Below are positions 20,481 to 30,377 of a stretch of 64,000 nt of DNA, one piece after another (positions within the stretch are counted from its first letter, which is position 1; each line of letters starts with the position of its first letter). The stretch is from contig JADJOC010000010.1 in assembly GCA_016713965.1 (NCBI GenBank), positions 124,001 to 188,000 of the forward strand. Reading direction: 5' to 3'. Made by a program: the position numbers and the translations under genes. The DNA comes from Chitinophagaceae bacterium. GTDB lineage: Bacteria > Bacteroidota > Bacteroidia > Chitinophagales > Chitinophagaceae. A model generated the notes under the pieces. The model worked only from the letters and a program-made list of their open reading frames with translations, did no database searches and was not told where the DNA came from.

Positions 20481-20815
20481 TGTTTTACGTTTTTAAAGTT
20501 ACAAATTTTGTCTACTTTTAAAACGTACTATTTTCAGGGGAGCTTACATTTTCACCTGGGTAGAAGAAACAATTTTTGATACATCACTGGTGGGCATTTT
20601 CGCTGTCCATGTACGTATATAATTTTGAGGTATGGTATTGCTATATGCAGCAGGAACAGGGTTAACTGATTGCGCAGGGACGGCAGGTTGAAATTGACCA
20701 TTTGGTATATTTTGACCATATACCTGGCTGCATAAAAAGATGAACAACGGAATAAATATTTTTATCTTTCGCATAACTTGCTTGTTAATTTGAGCTTTAT
20801 AATTTTATTGATAAT

Positions 20816-21223
20816 CTATAAATCGTTATCAGTAATCTCCACTACTGTTACTTTTTTCTCTTTTTGCTGTTGAATAAATTGTTGCCGGTTTTTTTGTTGC
20901 ACCTCTCTGTATTTATCGTATTGCTCTTTAGTAAATGTGTTTTTTAACCTGTTATTAAACGCTTTTTTAGATTCTTCAATCGCTAACTTTCGTTTATCAG
21001 GTCCCAGATTGGATTTATTTATATTATCCAGTTCACTGAAATGAATTTTATGTGCCAGCAGGAATTCAAATGCTTGTAAGCTATCTAAACCAAGAGGGTG
21101 AGCTACTTTCTTTAATTCCCATATGGCAATACTATCTTTTGGTACAGCATTTCTATGCTGGGAAAACACAAAAAGGTTTGACAATAAAAGAAAAGGCATT
21201 AACAGTATAATTTTCGTATTCAA
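20816..21223 (-). CDS. Small secreted protein of the YD operon
   Basis: This 135-residue protein has a signal peptide (IILLMPFLLLSNLFVFSQ) and a charged, helical mature part with a Lys/Gln-rich end (FTKEQYDKYREVQQKNRQQF). The FTKEQYDKY pattern recalls LTxxQ-like periplasmic helical proteins, but the match is weak. It is encoded 5 bp after the DUF5977 YD protein and 41 bp before the Rhs gene, so it belongs to their operon. Function unknown. Confidence 0.7.
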   Translation of the reverse strand: MNTKIILLMPFLLLSNLFVFSQHRNAVPKDSIAIWELKKVAHPLGLDSLQAFEFLLAHKIHFSELDNINKSNLGPDKRKLAIEESKKAFNNRLKNTFTKEQYDKYREVQQKNRQQFIQQQKEKKVTVVEITDNDL

Positions 21224-21228
21224 TATTT

Positions 21229-24200
21229 TTAATTAGCAATTTGATAATTAGGGTTTGGGGTTAAATAATATTCATAAGTATATCCTTTATAATAACACGG
21301 CCAATCTCCATAATCGCACTCATACTCTTCATAATATAACAAAGCACTTTTTATTAGGGTTGTTTGAAACCCATTTGCAATAGTATTATGAGGGGTTCCG
21401 CCACCACCAGAAAAGAACTCTACATAGTTAATTGGAAGGTTATTTACAGATACTGGTTTAGTACATGCAGGATCACTGTAAAATTTAACTACTACATCTG
21501 CATAAGTTGATGTGGCATAGTAAACAGCATTTTCATGGAATAATTTAGCATAAATTGTTATTTGCTTACATGCCCCAGGAGTTCTGTTGGCAATAGCTTG
21601 TCCATACATATCAGCATCTTTAGCAGCCTGCATGTCGGCATCTGCCTGGCTGATAAAAGATATATATCGCCCCTGCGGAACAGAATATTCTATTGGATCA
21701 GAAACTGTGCCTCCCGGACAGGTTTGGTTATAGAAATTCTTTTTTAAAATATAATTTTTAAAAACAGGCACATCGCCACAAAAGAAGACAAACCTTTGGA
21801 AGTATAGCAGAAAACTTTTGAGACATTACCAAACTGATCTTTAATACTTACTAACCTACCGAATGAATCATACTCATACTTAGTAATTTGACCATTGATA
21901 CCGCTTTCGCTGGTTAAACCTATCAACGGTTCAAATGCTACAGAGGTCATTTGGGCATTTTCAGGATGGATTCTTAATTCATCGATATATCCGTTTCCTG
22001 AAATAGTTACTAGTAGAGCATTTGTCACCTTATGCTTATAATAAGTCCAGCCATTTATTGCAGTTCCTGTTAAAAAAGGAGCAGCACCGTTAACCAGGTA
22101 GCTTCCATTTTTACTCCAGTAAGAAATAATATAAGTCTTTGCGGCTGTTAGATTAATCTTTTTAAGACCGCTATTGGCAGTAAGGTTATAACATTTTTTA
22201 CCCGCAGGAGAAGAAATCTCGAATATACCATCGCCAGTAAATTCCCAATTACCTTTTTCAGTAGTTTCAAAACTGGTAAAAGCAATATCGGCAACAGGTG
22301 CATTTGATTTGGCAACTATTATATTTTGGACATTATCCCAAATTACAGACTGAGTGATTTTTTTTACTGTAGACTGCACGACTTTCCTTTTACATCATAT
22401 TTATCATAAGCGATATTTTCAATCAATTTAGCTGTAGCATCCCCATAATTTTCTTCGGGAGTGAAAACAGTTTTGTTGGCCGCAATTGGAATGAGCGCTT
22501 TTGACTTCATAGCAAATGATCTCTGCGAACGTATAGAATTATCACTTATTTGTTGAAAATCTGTTTTTCAAACCCGGAAATATATTTCGTATTATTTGGT
22601 TTTGTAAGTATGGATATAGAAGAAACCGGTAAAGATTTTATTGACCTTTGTGTTAATTTGTAAGTGTTAGAATTTGCAGCATACTCTGTTGGGTAAAACA
22701 AAATCTTTTCTAATTTTTCACCAGCAGAATTGTTAGAAATTACCTTTTTTAAGTTGTACGTATTTGCATCATATTCATACTGCACATTGCTGGTTAATAT
22801 ACTTCCGTCTTTTAAATAATTCTTTTCGGTAGTTGATTTTAGTTCACTTCTACCGGTAACCGGGTAATATATATCATACTTAAATTTATAAAAAGCCATC
22901 GTTTGGGCACAAATAACAGGGTCAAAGGACTGTCCAAAATCCGGGCCATCTACTTCTTTTTGAAAAGCCGTTTTCATTGCTTTATAATCAGGCTGTGAAA
23001 CAGTATTGACAAAACTATTGTAAGTATTTTCAGTTGTTTTTATAACACTTCCCAGCTTATCCAGTATAGATTGCTTTTTCAATAATCCATAAGTCCAGTC
23101 TGCTGTCCTGTCTTTATTGGCAAAAGGATAAATATATGTAGTTGAAATAGGTGCCTGATCAGTAAAACCCGTAAATTCGTTAACTACTTTACCTAAGCTA
23201 TTTGTTTCTTCTACTTTACTGTACCCAACAGCATTACCATTTATAAAAATAGGAGAAAGCGAAAAAGAAGTAGATTTTACATTATAGCTTTTAGTTTGGT
23301 TATTATTAATGGAAAGCATCTCATTAGTGTAAGCATTAGGTGGTAAGGCATTGCAAAACCAGAGGTTTTTAAATCATCCCTTGTATATTTATACTCTTTA
23401 ATATTATCATTTAAAATGCTTATACCATCATTTTCAATGATCTTTTTATTCTTACACCGTAGAATGGTTTTTCAGCACCATTTTCAACAATACTATTTCC
23501 TTCATATTCAAAAGTAGAAGAACCTCCGGTTGGATAAATTATTTTTTTTAAGCTCCCTATTTCACTATACCCTGCTAAAGGTGTTGTTAGGCATATGCCG
23601 TTAACTCCATTAGGATCATAACAGTTTTTAACAGGAGAGCCTTTATAATATCCAAAAAAATCTTGATACCTTACATTTTTTCTTACATGCGAAGAATTGG
23701 CAGGAGTATTTGGAGCTATTTTATCTGAAGACCGGATATAGTCGAATTCAGCAATTTTTATTGAAGACGACGAGGCATTTTTAGTAATCGATTTTAAAAA
23801 TAACCATTTGGATAGGCTTTCATCTTCTGTTTGCGAAACACAAGCATCAAAATTGATTTCTGTATTGCCCTTGTAGTAAACATAATTTAAACCATACTCA
23901 ATTTCATTGCCACTATTATTTTTTATCCTGATTTTTTGCAATGCTTTATCCCAGATAGAATCACAGCGTGATTGGGTAGAATATTCAAAATTTACTTTAT
24001 CACCATTTGAAAAACTGATCGATTTAAGCCTCTTTTGATCACCCTTCAACATATTTTTATCATCCCAGTAATAGTCTCTGGTTGAAGAACTAATGTAAGA
24101 CGTTAAAACTTCAGGGCTTTTGATTTGTGCGAAAAAGTATTCATATTCCAGGTTAATCTCTTCTTTACTGTTTAAGTCTATAATCTTGGTTAATGCCCAA

Positions 24201-25011
24201 TCAGTTACATAATAATCAAAAACAAGATCATACTCATAATGATAAAATTTTTCAGTTCCAATATTGGGAATGAATTTAGAGCTGTCGCTGATAACTTTGG
24301 ATTTCTTTTTAATGGTTGTTTGCAGCTCCGTAAACCAATATTGTATGCCATTATCATCAGTTATTACTATTTTCCCTAAATCTGTTTTAATACCAAATGG
24401 CATGGCCGTCTGATAAAGTTGCACATCTAAATTAGACTGTGGCTTGGTTAAAACTTTCACAGGCCCTCCGGTAAATGAACTATTCTTTGGAATAATGAAA
24501 GTACCTTGTTTACCTAAAAAATTAAACTGGAATTCATCAGGTTCTGAATCCTGATTGACTTTATTATCGGGATCCGGATAATATCCTACTGATCTATATA
24601 AAAAAGAGCAAGGGTTATCACTTATAACTGGTGTGTAAAAATAACCGGATACATTATAATTAGCTGGCGTAGTTCTATATAAATCATCTGGTAACCCATT
24701 GATCGTTCTATGGATCATTCCTCCTGCATTTAAATTCCATCCGGTTCCTACCGAACTGGGGTCTTGGTTTAAATTAATTCCCCCGGAAGAATAATTGAGG
24801 CTGATATTATAATTAAGATTTGAAGCAGAACTGGAGTAATTATAAATAGGAACAGATAATCCTACTTTACCAGTAAAAGGTCTACTCTATTTGAAACCGT
24901 ACTTCCTTGCGAAGGTTTTGGCGTTCCAATAAAATCGAATGGCTGCTGTGCTATCAACATATAAGTTGATAATAAAATGATTTGAGTAATTAAAAACAAT
25001 TTTTTCATCAT
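21229..25011 (-). pseudogene. YD-repeat-type secreted protein with C-terminal DUF5977, frameshifted
   Basis: The frame opens at 25011 (alternative ATG 25008) with a signal peptide (LFLITQIILLSTYMLIAQQ). After a shift near 24890 it reads PFTGKVGLSVPIYNYSS and VGTGWNLNAGGMIHRTING, the typical N-terminal region of Bacteroidota wall/YD proteins. Further breaks occur near 23400, 22500 and 21760, but homology runs on in order: IKYDYDSFGRLV-like YD unit (TKYEYDSFGRLVSIKDQFGN), then FYNQTCPGGTVSDPIEYSVP and QADADMQAAKDADMYGQA, which is DUF5977. About 1260 residues in all. It precedes the Rhs toxin gene in the same operon and may be its partner or a separate surface protein. Confidence 0.75.
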
Positions 25012-25031
25012 ACAGTTTAGTTTAAATATCA

Positions 25032-26483
25032 TCATAACGTAGTGCCTACTCTAAAAATAAAAGGCTGGCTTACAGGAATATGTCGATTGCTTAGCATATC
25101 ATATAAAATTTGAATGGTACTTCCTTTATACCATTTGGTTTGTACTTTTATTTTTTTACTTAATCCGATTAGCCCGGAAGATTGCCAACTATTATAATTA
25201 TTAAGTTGAGCAATATTTTTGAATTGTGCCTGGTAGTTCATTTCATAACCTCCGCTTATAAAAAATTGCTTCTTTAATTTCCAGTCTACAAAGCTTCTTA
25301 ACCCTATACCCTGGTGAGTGATACTAATTCTTTGTATACTGCCTAATCCTAACTTATAACTTGCACCAATTCCAATAATCGATTTGTCGTTGATTTTATA
25401 ACCAACACTTAAACCTATATCTGCTGTTGTTGGTAAATAGCTGTTGTTTTTTCCAAATTGAAAGTTGTTACCAAACTCTAATCTTTGTTTAAAGGTTTTT
25501 GTCTTTTGATTGTTGGGTTTGAAGTTGGGTAGTTCATCTGTCGAACTGCTTTGCCCTGATTGTAGGATTTTATCCTGCAACTGCTGTATTTGTGCTTGTG
25601 CCTGTTGAATATTTTGAGCGATTTGTGCTTGTGCATTAGGTCCAGCGGATGCAATTCTATCTTGTATCAATGCATTTATACTTGACCTTGTTTGCAAACC
25701 AGCAAGGCTTTGAGGGTCTATTGGAGCTCCTGGCATTCTGAACATGCTCGCCAGCTGGCTGTTTTGTTGTAGAAACTTTGTAAAAGCAGGAATCTTATTT
25801 AATATTTTTAAAGCAAGCTCTTCTGCTTTTTTTGGTTCGCTGAACAGCTGTTTATAGTTTTTTATGGTTTCGATATAGTAATAAGATTCTTTATCAATCT
25901 TTTGCAGGTATTTGCTTTTGCCAATGTATTGCAGGGATTCATCTATCAATTGTCCTTTTCTTTCTTTAATAAAGGCTTCCAAAGCTTCGCTGTTTTGGAT
26001 ATCCTGTTCTAATGCATCGAGTTTTTTGGTGGCAGCGCTTAAAGGTTGCATTAGTTGTTTATCAAGGCTTTCTTTTTGCTGTTCTAAATAGCCTAAGCTG
26101 CTAGTCAGCTTATCCCTGTACTCATTATACTGAGCCTGGTAGTTTCCTGCAATGGTTTTGCCTTCCTTTATCTTATTTAAAAGTGTAGTGAAAGTAGTTT
26201 GATCATTCCCAAATAATCTTTGTGCAGCTTCGGGGTTTACCTTATTTAACAGCTTTTGTATTTTACCTTCCCAGCGGCTAAGCTTTTCCAAAGCCTTTTG
26301 GGTTCTCGTAGTAATACGGCTGCTGTATTTATCTATTTTATCATCAATTTTTGTAAGATACTTTACAGGTAGGCGTTGTAAAGTTTGAATGGTGCTGTCT
26401 GATTGCTGCGCCTGGCCAGTAAGGCTAAAGCTTAGCAGAATCAATCCAATCAGGTAGTTTTTTATATAATATTTAGGTTGCAA
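25032..26483 (-). CDS. Coiled-coil envelope protein with C-terminal barrel-like domain, YD operon leader
   Basis: The 483-residue product starts with a signal peptide (LIGLILLSFSLTGQAQ), then about 300 residues of coiled coil (for example KYLTKIDDKIDKYSSRITTR, and a Gln/Ala-rich helix near residue 300), then about 140 residues with alternating strands (ADIGLSVGYKINDKSIIGIG, LRSFVDWKLKKQFFISGGY) ending in FRVGTTL, an aromatic-containing C terminus like an outer membrane strand. It is the first gene of the YD/Rhs operon, 20 bp upstream of the YD gene. An export or surface-display role is possible but is inference. Confidence 0.75.
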   Translation of the reverse strand: MQPKYYIKNYLIGLILLSFSLTGQAQQSDSTIQTLQRLPVKYLTKIDDKIDKYSSRITTRTQKALEKLSRWEGKIQKLLNKVNPEAAQRLFGNDQTTFTTLLNKIKEGKTIAGNYQAQYNEYRDKLTSSLGYLEQQKESLDKQLMQPLSAATKKLDALEQDIQNSEALEAFIKERKGQLIDESLQYIGKSKYLQKIDKESYYYIETIKNYKQLFSEPKKAEELALKILNKIPAFTKFLQQNSQLASMFRMPGAPIDPQSLAGLQTRSSINALIQDRIASAGPNAQAQIAQNIQQAQAQIQQLQDKILQSGQSSSTDELPNFKPNNQKTKTFKQRLEFGNNFQFGKNNSYLPTTADIGLSVGYKINDKSIIGIGASYKLGLGSIQRISITHQGIGLRSFVDWKLKKQFFISGGYEMNYQAQFKNIAQLNNYNSWQSSGLIGLSKKIKVQTKWYKGSTIQILYDMLSNRHIPVSQPFIFRVGTTL

Positions 26484-26691
26484 TACTTGTTGTTTTTCTG
26501 TTTACAAAAGCAAATGTCTGCTATCCCAAGATTGCAGCAATGGGAAAAACACCCAAAAATTCTGTTGTTTTTCTTCTTTCTACTTTAATAAAAGTGCCTA
26601 TTATTGTACTCGTATGTAGTTTATTTTTTAATGTGGATACCTGTATTTAAACATTAGTGAATAGTATTAAATTTTTTATAAAAGTGTATTT

Positions 26692-27499
26692 ATGTCCGGC
26701 ACCATTTCACAAGGGGTTATAATTTTTATAATAGGTTCTATTTCATTAATACTGGTAATGACAGTATTTGTAGCCTTAATTATTTATAAATACCAGGAAA
26801 GGCAAAATAATTATTATAAGGCAATAGAAACTTTAAGAATAAACTATCAAAACTCATTGTTACAATCACAGATAGAAATACAAGAGCAAACTTTTCAAAA
26901 CATCTCAAGAGAAATACATGATAATATCGGACAGAAACTGACGCTTGCAAAATTGTTATTAAACACACTTAATCTTCCCGAGGAAAGTAAAATAAAATCC
27001 AATGTAACAGATTCGGTTAATATTATATCTGAATCAATAACTGAGCTAAGGGATATTAGCCGCAGCATGAGTTCTGCGGCAATATTGGGCAACGGGCTGA
27101 TAAAAGCGCTTGAAACGGAAATCACCCAGCTAAAAAAATTAAAAATTTTTGAAATTTCATTTGTTGTTTCCGGCAATACGATTTTTTGATTCAGACAGGG
27201 AGCTGATTATTTTCCGGATTACACAAGAGGCGATAAACAATATATTAAAGCATGCCAGGGCAACGGTCATTGATGTTACTCTGGATTTTACCCCTGTATC
27301 ACTTGTATTAAAAATAAGAGACAATGGTATCGGTTTTAGTAAATATCAGGATAACCATGTTGGCACCGGGCTGCAAAATATGGAAAAGAGGACCGTTTTA
27401 TTAAACGGTGTTTTTGTAATAGAAAGCCACAGGAGAAAAGGCACATTTATAAACATTGAAATACCTTATAATAAAAATGAAAATGCCAAAATTGTATAA
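26692..27499 (+). CDS. Sensor histidine kinase, HisKA_3 type, frameshifted near 27180
   Basis: The product has one membrane segment (residues about 6-32), a short coil, the HisKA_3 helix with H76 in ISREIHDNIGQKL, and, after a one-base shift near 27180, an HATPase_c domain (FRITQEAINNILKHA, then IRDNGIGFSKY and VGTGLQNMEKR). About 268 residues in total. It is divergent from the YD/Rhs operon, with starts about 210 bp apart, and overlaps the regulator gene that follows. That arrangement suggests the pair may control the YD operon. The break lies near a short T-run and may be an error. Confidence 0.85.
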
Positions 27500-28073
27500 A
27501 GTTTTATTAGCGGATGATCATATTCTTTTAAGAAATGCATTGGGTTCGCTTATTGATGGTTTTGAAGAATGCAGTGTAATACATCTTGCCGGCAATGGCG
27601 AAGAAGTAAAGGTGGCAATGAAGGGTGAGCAGCCTGATATTGCAATTTTAGATCTTAATATGCCTAGAATGGATGGCTATGAAACGGCAAAGTGGCTGCA
27701 TGAAAATCACCCGGCTGTAAAAATTCTTATACTTACCATGTACGATTCAGAAATTGCATTAATACGTTTATTGCAGGCCGGAGTTAAAGGATTTTTAAAA
27801 AAAGATGTTCACCCGGATGAATTGAAAGCGGCTATCATCGCTGTTGCTAATAACGGTTACTATTATTCGCATAATACAACCGGTAAGCTTACTGCTTTTT
27901 TTCAGAAAACAATTAATGCATCTATTGAAAAAACAATTTTGTCTGAAGTGGAAATTCAATTTTTAAAGCTTGCCAGTACCGATATGACATATAAAGAAAT
28001 TGCTACTACTATGCATTTAACTCCACGTACAGTAGATAATTACAGGGATGCCCTTTTGAAAAACTGGATGTAA
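27483..28073 (+). CDS. NarL-family response regulator
   Basis: Reading from MPKLYKVLLADDHILLRNA, the receiver has its acidic pair, the phospho-acceptor aspartate in IAILDLNMPRMDG, LTMYDSE and the lysine in GFLKKDV. A LuxR-type HTH closes the protein (LASTDMTYKEIATTMHLTPR, then DNYRDALLKNWM). It overlaps the kinase gene by 17 bp, the usual sign of a cognate pair. Upstream in-frame ATGs at 27477 and 27456 are possible, but the conserved family start fits 27483. The protein ends a few residues early compared with relatives (a typical end would be about 15 residues longer), so a small 3' indel is possible. Confidence 0.92.
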   Translation: MPKLYKVLLADDHILLRNALGSLIDGFEECSVIHLAGNGEEVKVAMKGEQPDIAILDLNMPRMDGYETAKWLHENHPAVKILILTMYDSEIALIRLLQAGVKGFLKKDVHPDELKAAIIAVANNGYYYSHNTTGKLTAFFQKTINASIEKTILSEVEIQFLKLASTDMTYKEIATTMHLTPRTVDNYRDALLKNWM

Positions 28074-28560
28074 AAAGCAGGGTAGGGCTCGCAATTTACG
28101 CAGTAAAAAATGGCATAATTACTTTTTAGTAATTGTCAAAAAGAGAGCTGTAATACTTTAAATTTGATGTTACTACATTTTATTTAAACATTATATAACA
28201 CGTTTTATGTTTTTTTATGGCTAATCAAAAGAAAAAACTTCTTTTCCGTAAGAAAAATCCCCTCAAAATCTGTTGTTTTTCCCATTGCTAAAAATTCAGG
28301 GTTACCCACCTTTGCTATGGCAAAAAGCTAATCTTGAAGAACACCTTTTTTAAGAACGCTATTGCCAAAGGTTTTGTTTTTGTGGTGAGGCTGCCTGTTT
28401 AGTTTTTTAGGGCAGCCTCTTTTAAAATTTGATAGAAATTCTTCTTCATAAATCAAGTAGTACTTATCGTGTAGGTTACTAATTCTATTAGAAAATTTCT
28501 AAACTTCTGCATTAACAACTTTCAAACCCACATATATTATACCTGTAAACAAACATATCA
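28074..28560. other. Spacer with a terminator
   Basis: No gene is seen in this 487-bp stretch. It holds the terminator at 28387-28423. A short phrase (aaaatctgttgtttttcc) near 28265-28282 is also present in the divergent spacer near 26563-26580, a possible shared regulatory word. Confidence 0.55.
28387..28423 (+). terminator. Rho-independent terminator
   Basis: Arms gaggctgcc (28387-28395) and ggcagcctc (28411-28419) pair perfectly and are followed by TTTT. It is over 300 bp after the regulator's stop codon and may end its transcript. Confidence 0.8.
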
Positions 28561-29094
28561 ATGATAAAGGCAATTGCATACCTGGTTTTCATATTATTAT
28601 TTAGTGGGAAAATTTTAGCACAGCCAGGCGGTAAAAGGAAAGCCGTACACAACAAAAATTTTAAATGCACGGCTGGTTGGTCTTCCTGCATACAAAAAGG
28701 GCTGTTTTCATCACATAATATTTGCTATCATACAAAATCAGTTACTGTAATTTATAATAATAATTGGGGAATGCCGGTTTGTAAGGTTAATCCTGGCAAA
28801 TCGGCGGCTTCAATAAAAACATCTTTATACTTAAAAACAAACATCAGTTTTTCATTTGAAAATTTTGCCAGCTGCCTTATTTATTTAAATTTTAAAAATT
28901 TTAAATTAAAGATCATTCAAAATGCATTTGGTGCTTTTAAATTAAAATATGTTAACAGGGCAGGTTTAGTTGCTGTTACTATAAAAGATTATACCGTATT
29001 CCAAAAGCAATACATGAGATATATCAAAACCCTGACAAAAAAAGAAAAAAGCATTCTAAAAGATTATATTGCATTTTTTGAGGGGGGTAAGTAA
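28561..29094 (+). CDS. Hypothetical secreted protein
   Basis: The product has 177 residues with a signal peptide (AYLVFILLFSGKILAQP), several cysteines in the first third (FKCTAGWSSCIQKG, HNICYH, PVCKVN) and a Phe/Lys-rich second half. No domain is recognised. It lies alone between a terminator and the promoter of the ribosomal operon. The cysteines suggest disulfides in the periplasm. Confidence 0.6.
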   Translation: MIKAIAYLVFILLFSGKILAQPGGKRKAVHNKNFKCTAGWSSCIQKGLFSSHNICYHTKSVTVIYNNNWGMPVCKVNPGKSAASIKTSLYLKTNISFSFENFASCLIYLNFKNFKLKIIQNAFGAFKLKYVNRAGLVAVTIKDYTVFQKQYMRYIKTLTKKEKSILKDYIAFFEGGK

Positions 29095-29142
29095 CTTATT
29101 TATCTACAATTGATTAAAAGATTAAAAAAACTTTAAAATTAT

Positions 29143-29173
29143 TTTGGTTATATAATAATAGCACTTACCTTTG
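29143..29173 (+). promoter_or_regulatory. Bacteroidota-type promoter of the S10 operon
   Basis: TTTG at 29143-29146 and TACCTTTG at 29166-29173 match the Bacteroidota consensus (TTTG, about 19 bp, TAnnTTTG). The rpsJ start codon is 41 bp downstream. The first gene of the cluster otherwise has no upstream ribosomal neighbour. Confidence 0.8.
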
Positions 29174-29213
29174 CACTCCAAATTAAAAAGAGGAATTTAA
29201 AAGTTCTTTATAT

Positions 29214-29519
29214 ATGTCACAAAGAATCAGAATAAAATTACAGTCTTACGATCACAATTTAGTAGATAAGTCAGCTGAAAAGATTGTAAAAACAGTACGC
29301 AGTACAGGGGCGGTGGTAACAGGTCCAATACCTTTACCTACACATAAAAAAATCTTTACTGTGTTGCGTTCTCCGCATGTGAACAAAAAAGCACGTGAGC
29401 AGTTCCAACTTTGTACGCACAAACGTTTATTAGATATTTACACCAGCAGCAGCCGTACGGTAGATGCTTTAAGTAAGTTAGACTTACCAAGTGGTGTGGA
29501 TGTTGAGATCAAAGCTTGA
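29214..29519 (+). CDS. rpsJ: Ribosomal protein uS10
   Basis: At 101 residues it is full length for the family and begins with the conserved strand RIRIKLQSYDHNLVD. GPIPLPTHKKIFTVLRSPHV is the long loop contacting 16S rRNA. In the 30S head it also links to NusG/NusB antitermination in other bacteria. It is the first gene of the cluster here; rpsL, rpsG and fusA, which often precede it, are absent. Confidence 0.98.
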   Translation: MSQRIRIKLQSYDHNLVDKSAEKIVKTVRSTGAVVTGPIPLPTHKKIFTVLRSPHVNKKAREQFQLCTHKRLLDIYTSSSRTVDALSKLDLPSGVDVEIKA

Positions 29520-29643
29520 TGAACCATCCGTCTCAGGCGGAAAGGCGCAGGCTAAGTTCTTCTTAAGAAAAATATGAACGTCTATCTCCTGTCAAGCTAA
29601 GCTTGTCGAAGCTAATAGGAGCGCTGGACATAAAATACATACA

Positions 29644-30261
29644 ATGAAAAGTATTATTGGCAAAAAAGTTGGCATGACCAGCATCTTTGATACCACAGGC
29701 AAGCAAACTGCCGGTACTATCATAGAAGCAGGCCCATGCGTAATTACACAAAAGAAAACCGTTGAAACCGACGGTTACAATGCACTCCAAATTGCATTCG
29801 GCGACAAAAAAGAGAAACACTCCATCAAATCAGAGGTAAATCATTTCGCCAAAGCTCAAACCTCTCCAAAAAAATTCGTTCAGGAAATACGCAATAGCGA
29901 AATAGACAAAAGTGTGGGTGAAACCATTACTGTAGACATCTTTACCGAAGGTGATAAAGTTGAAGTAGTAGGTACTTCAAAAGGTAAAGGTTTCCAGGGT
30001 GTGGTTAAGCGTCACGGCTTTAGCGGTGTTGGTGGTCAATCCCATGGTAAGCATGACAGGTCAAGGGCTCCGGGTTCTATTGGTAACTCTTCCGATGCAA
30101 GTCGTGTATTTAAAGGTATGCGTATGGCTGGCCGCATGGGAGGCGACAGGGTTAAAACAAAAGGATTAAAAGTGGTAAAGATTTTCCCTGAAAAAAATTA
30201 CATATTAATTAGTGGTTCAATACCAGGCCATAATGGTTCAATCGTTTTAATACAAAAATAA
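29644..30261 (+). CDS. rplC: Ribosomal protein uL3
   Basis: The 205-residue product opens IIGKKVGMTSIFD and carries the central loop GKGFQGVVKRHGFSG with the RSRAPGSIGNSSDASRVFKG-like extension that reaches the peptidyl transferase centre. It is an early-assembly 50S protein. The 124-bp leader contains a phrase (cttgtcgaagc) that is a common dispersed motif in this group. The frame is intact. Confidence 0.98.
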   Translation: MKSIIGKKVGMTSIFDTTGKQTAGTIIEAGPCVITQKKTVETDGYNALQIAFGDKKEKHSIKSEVNHFAKAQTSPKKFVQEIRNSEIDKSVGETITVDIFTEGDKVEVVGTSKGKGFQGVVKRHGFSGVGGQSHGKHDRSRAPGSIGNSSDASRVFKGMRMAGRMGGDRVKTKGLKVVKIFPEKNYILISGSIPGHNGSIVLIQK

Positions 30262-30370
30262 ATCAATTAGCTAATTAGCCAATGCGCTAATATGTTAATG
30301 AGAAGTGGGAAAAAATTTTAAATCGAATGTATTAATTAGCACATCAGCAGATTAGCACATTAGCAAATTG
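30262..30370. repeat. 8-bp-period repeat blocks in the rplC-rplD spacer
   Basis: Two blocks of degenerate 8-mers with a shared core ATNNGC: left (about 30264-30300) aattagct, aattagcc, aatgcgct, aatatgtt; right (about 30333-30369) aattagca, catcagca, gattagca, cattagca. The right block is roughly the inverted complement of the left, so a long imperfect stem can form. See the finding on the repeat family. Confidence 0.75.
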
Positions 30371-30377
30371 AAAAAAG

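Larger units (their letters stand above)
19284..20549 (-). mobile_element. IS3-family insertion sequence, copy 2 (1266 bp), inside the Rhs gene
   Basis: It has the same ends as copy 1 and a 3-bp duplication ttt (19281-19283 and 20550-20552). Removing the IS and one copy of the duplication restores the host frame exactly (STQVK joined to EVIQTT), which proves insertion into a previously open gene. It lies in the same orientation as the Rhs gene. Differences from copy 1 are few and mostly in homopolymers. Confidence 0.93.
15065..20774 (-). pseudogene. Rhs/YD-repeat polymorphic toxin interrupted by IS3
   Basis: The N terminus (20774-20553) has a signal peptide (IFIPLFIFLCSQVYGQ) and ends STQVK. 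After removal of the IS3 copy and one 3-bp duplicate the frame continues EVIQTTDYNDGVGRNLQKIV and on through about 1000 residues with YD-type repeats (YDANGNIKS, YDVNGNITSD, TYNHLNKPVQIQING). The Rhs-associated core follows: HLGNIRMILTDEQ, then HYYPFGSKM, then FEARNYDPQIGRFLQQDPAD. A short hydrophobic Gly-rich part is next (about 15950-15700). A one-base shift near 15418 separates the last 110 residues, which form the variable C-terminal domain (see finding). Total about 1480 residues. The likely role is a contact or secreted toxin; the exporter is unknown. Confidence 0.85.
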
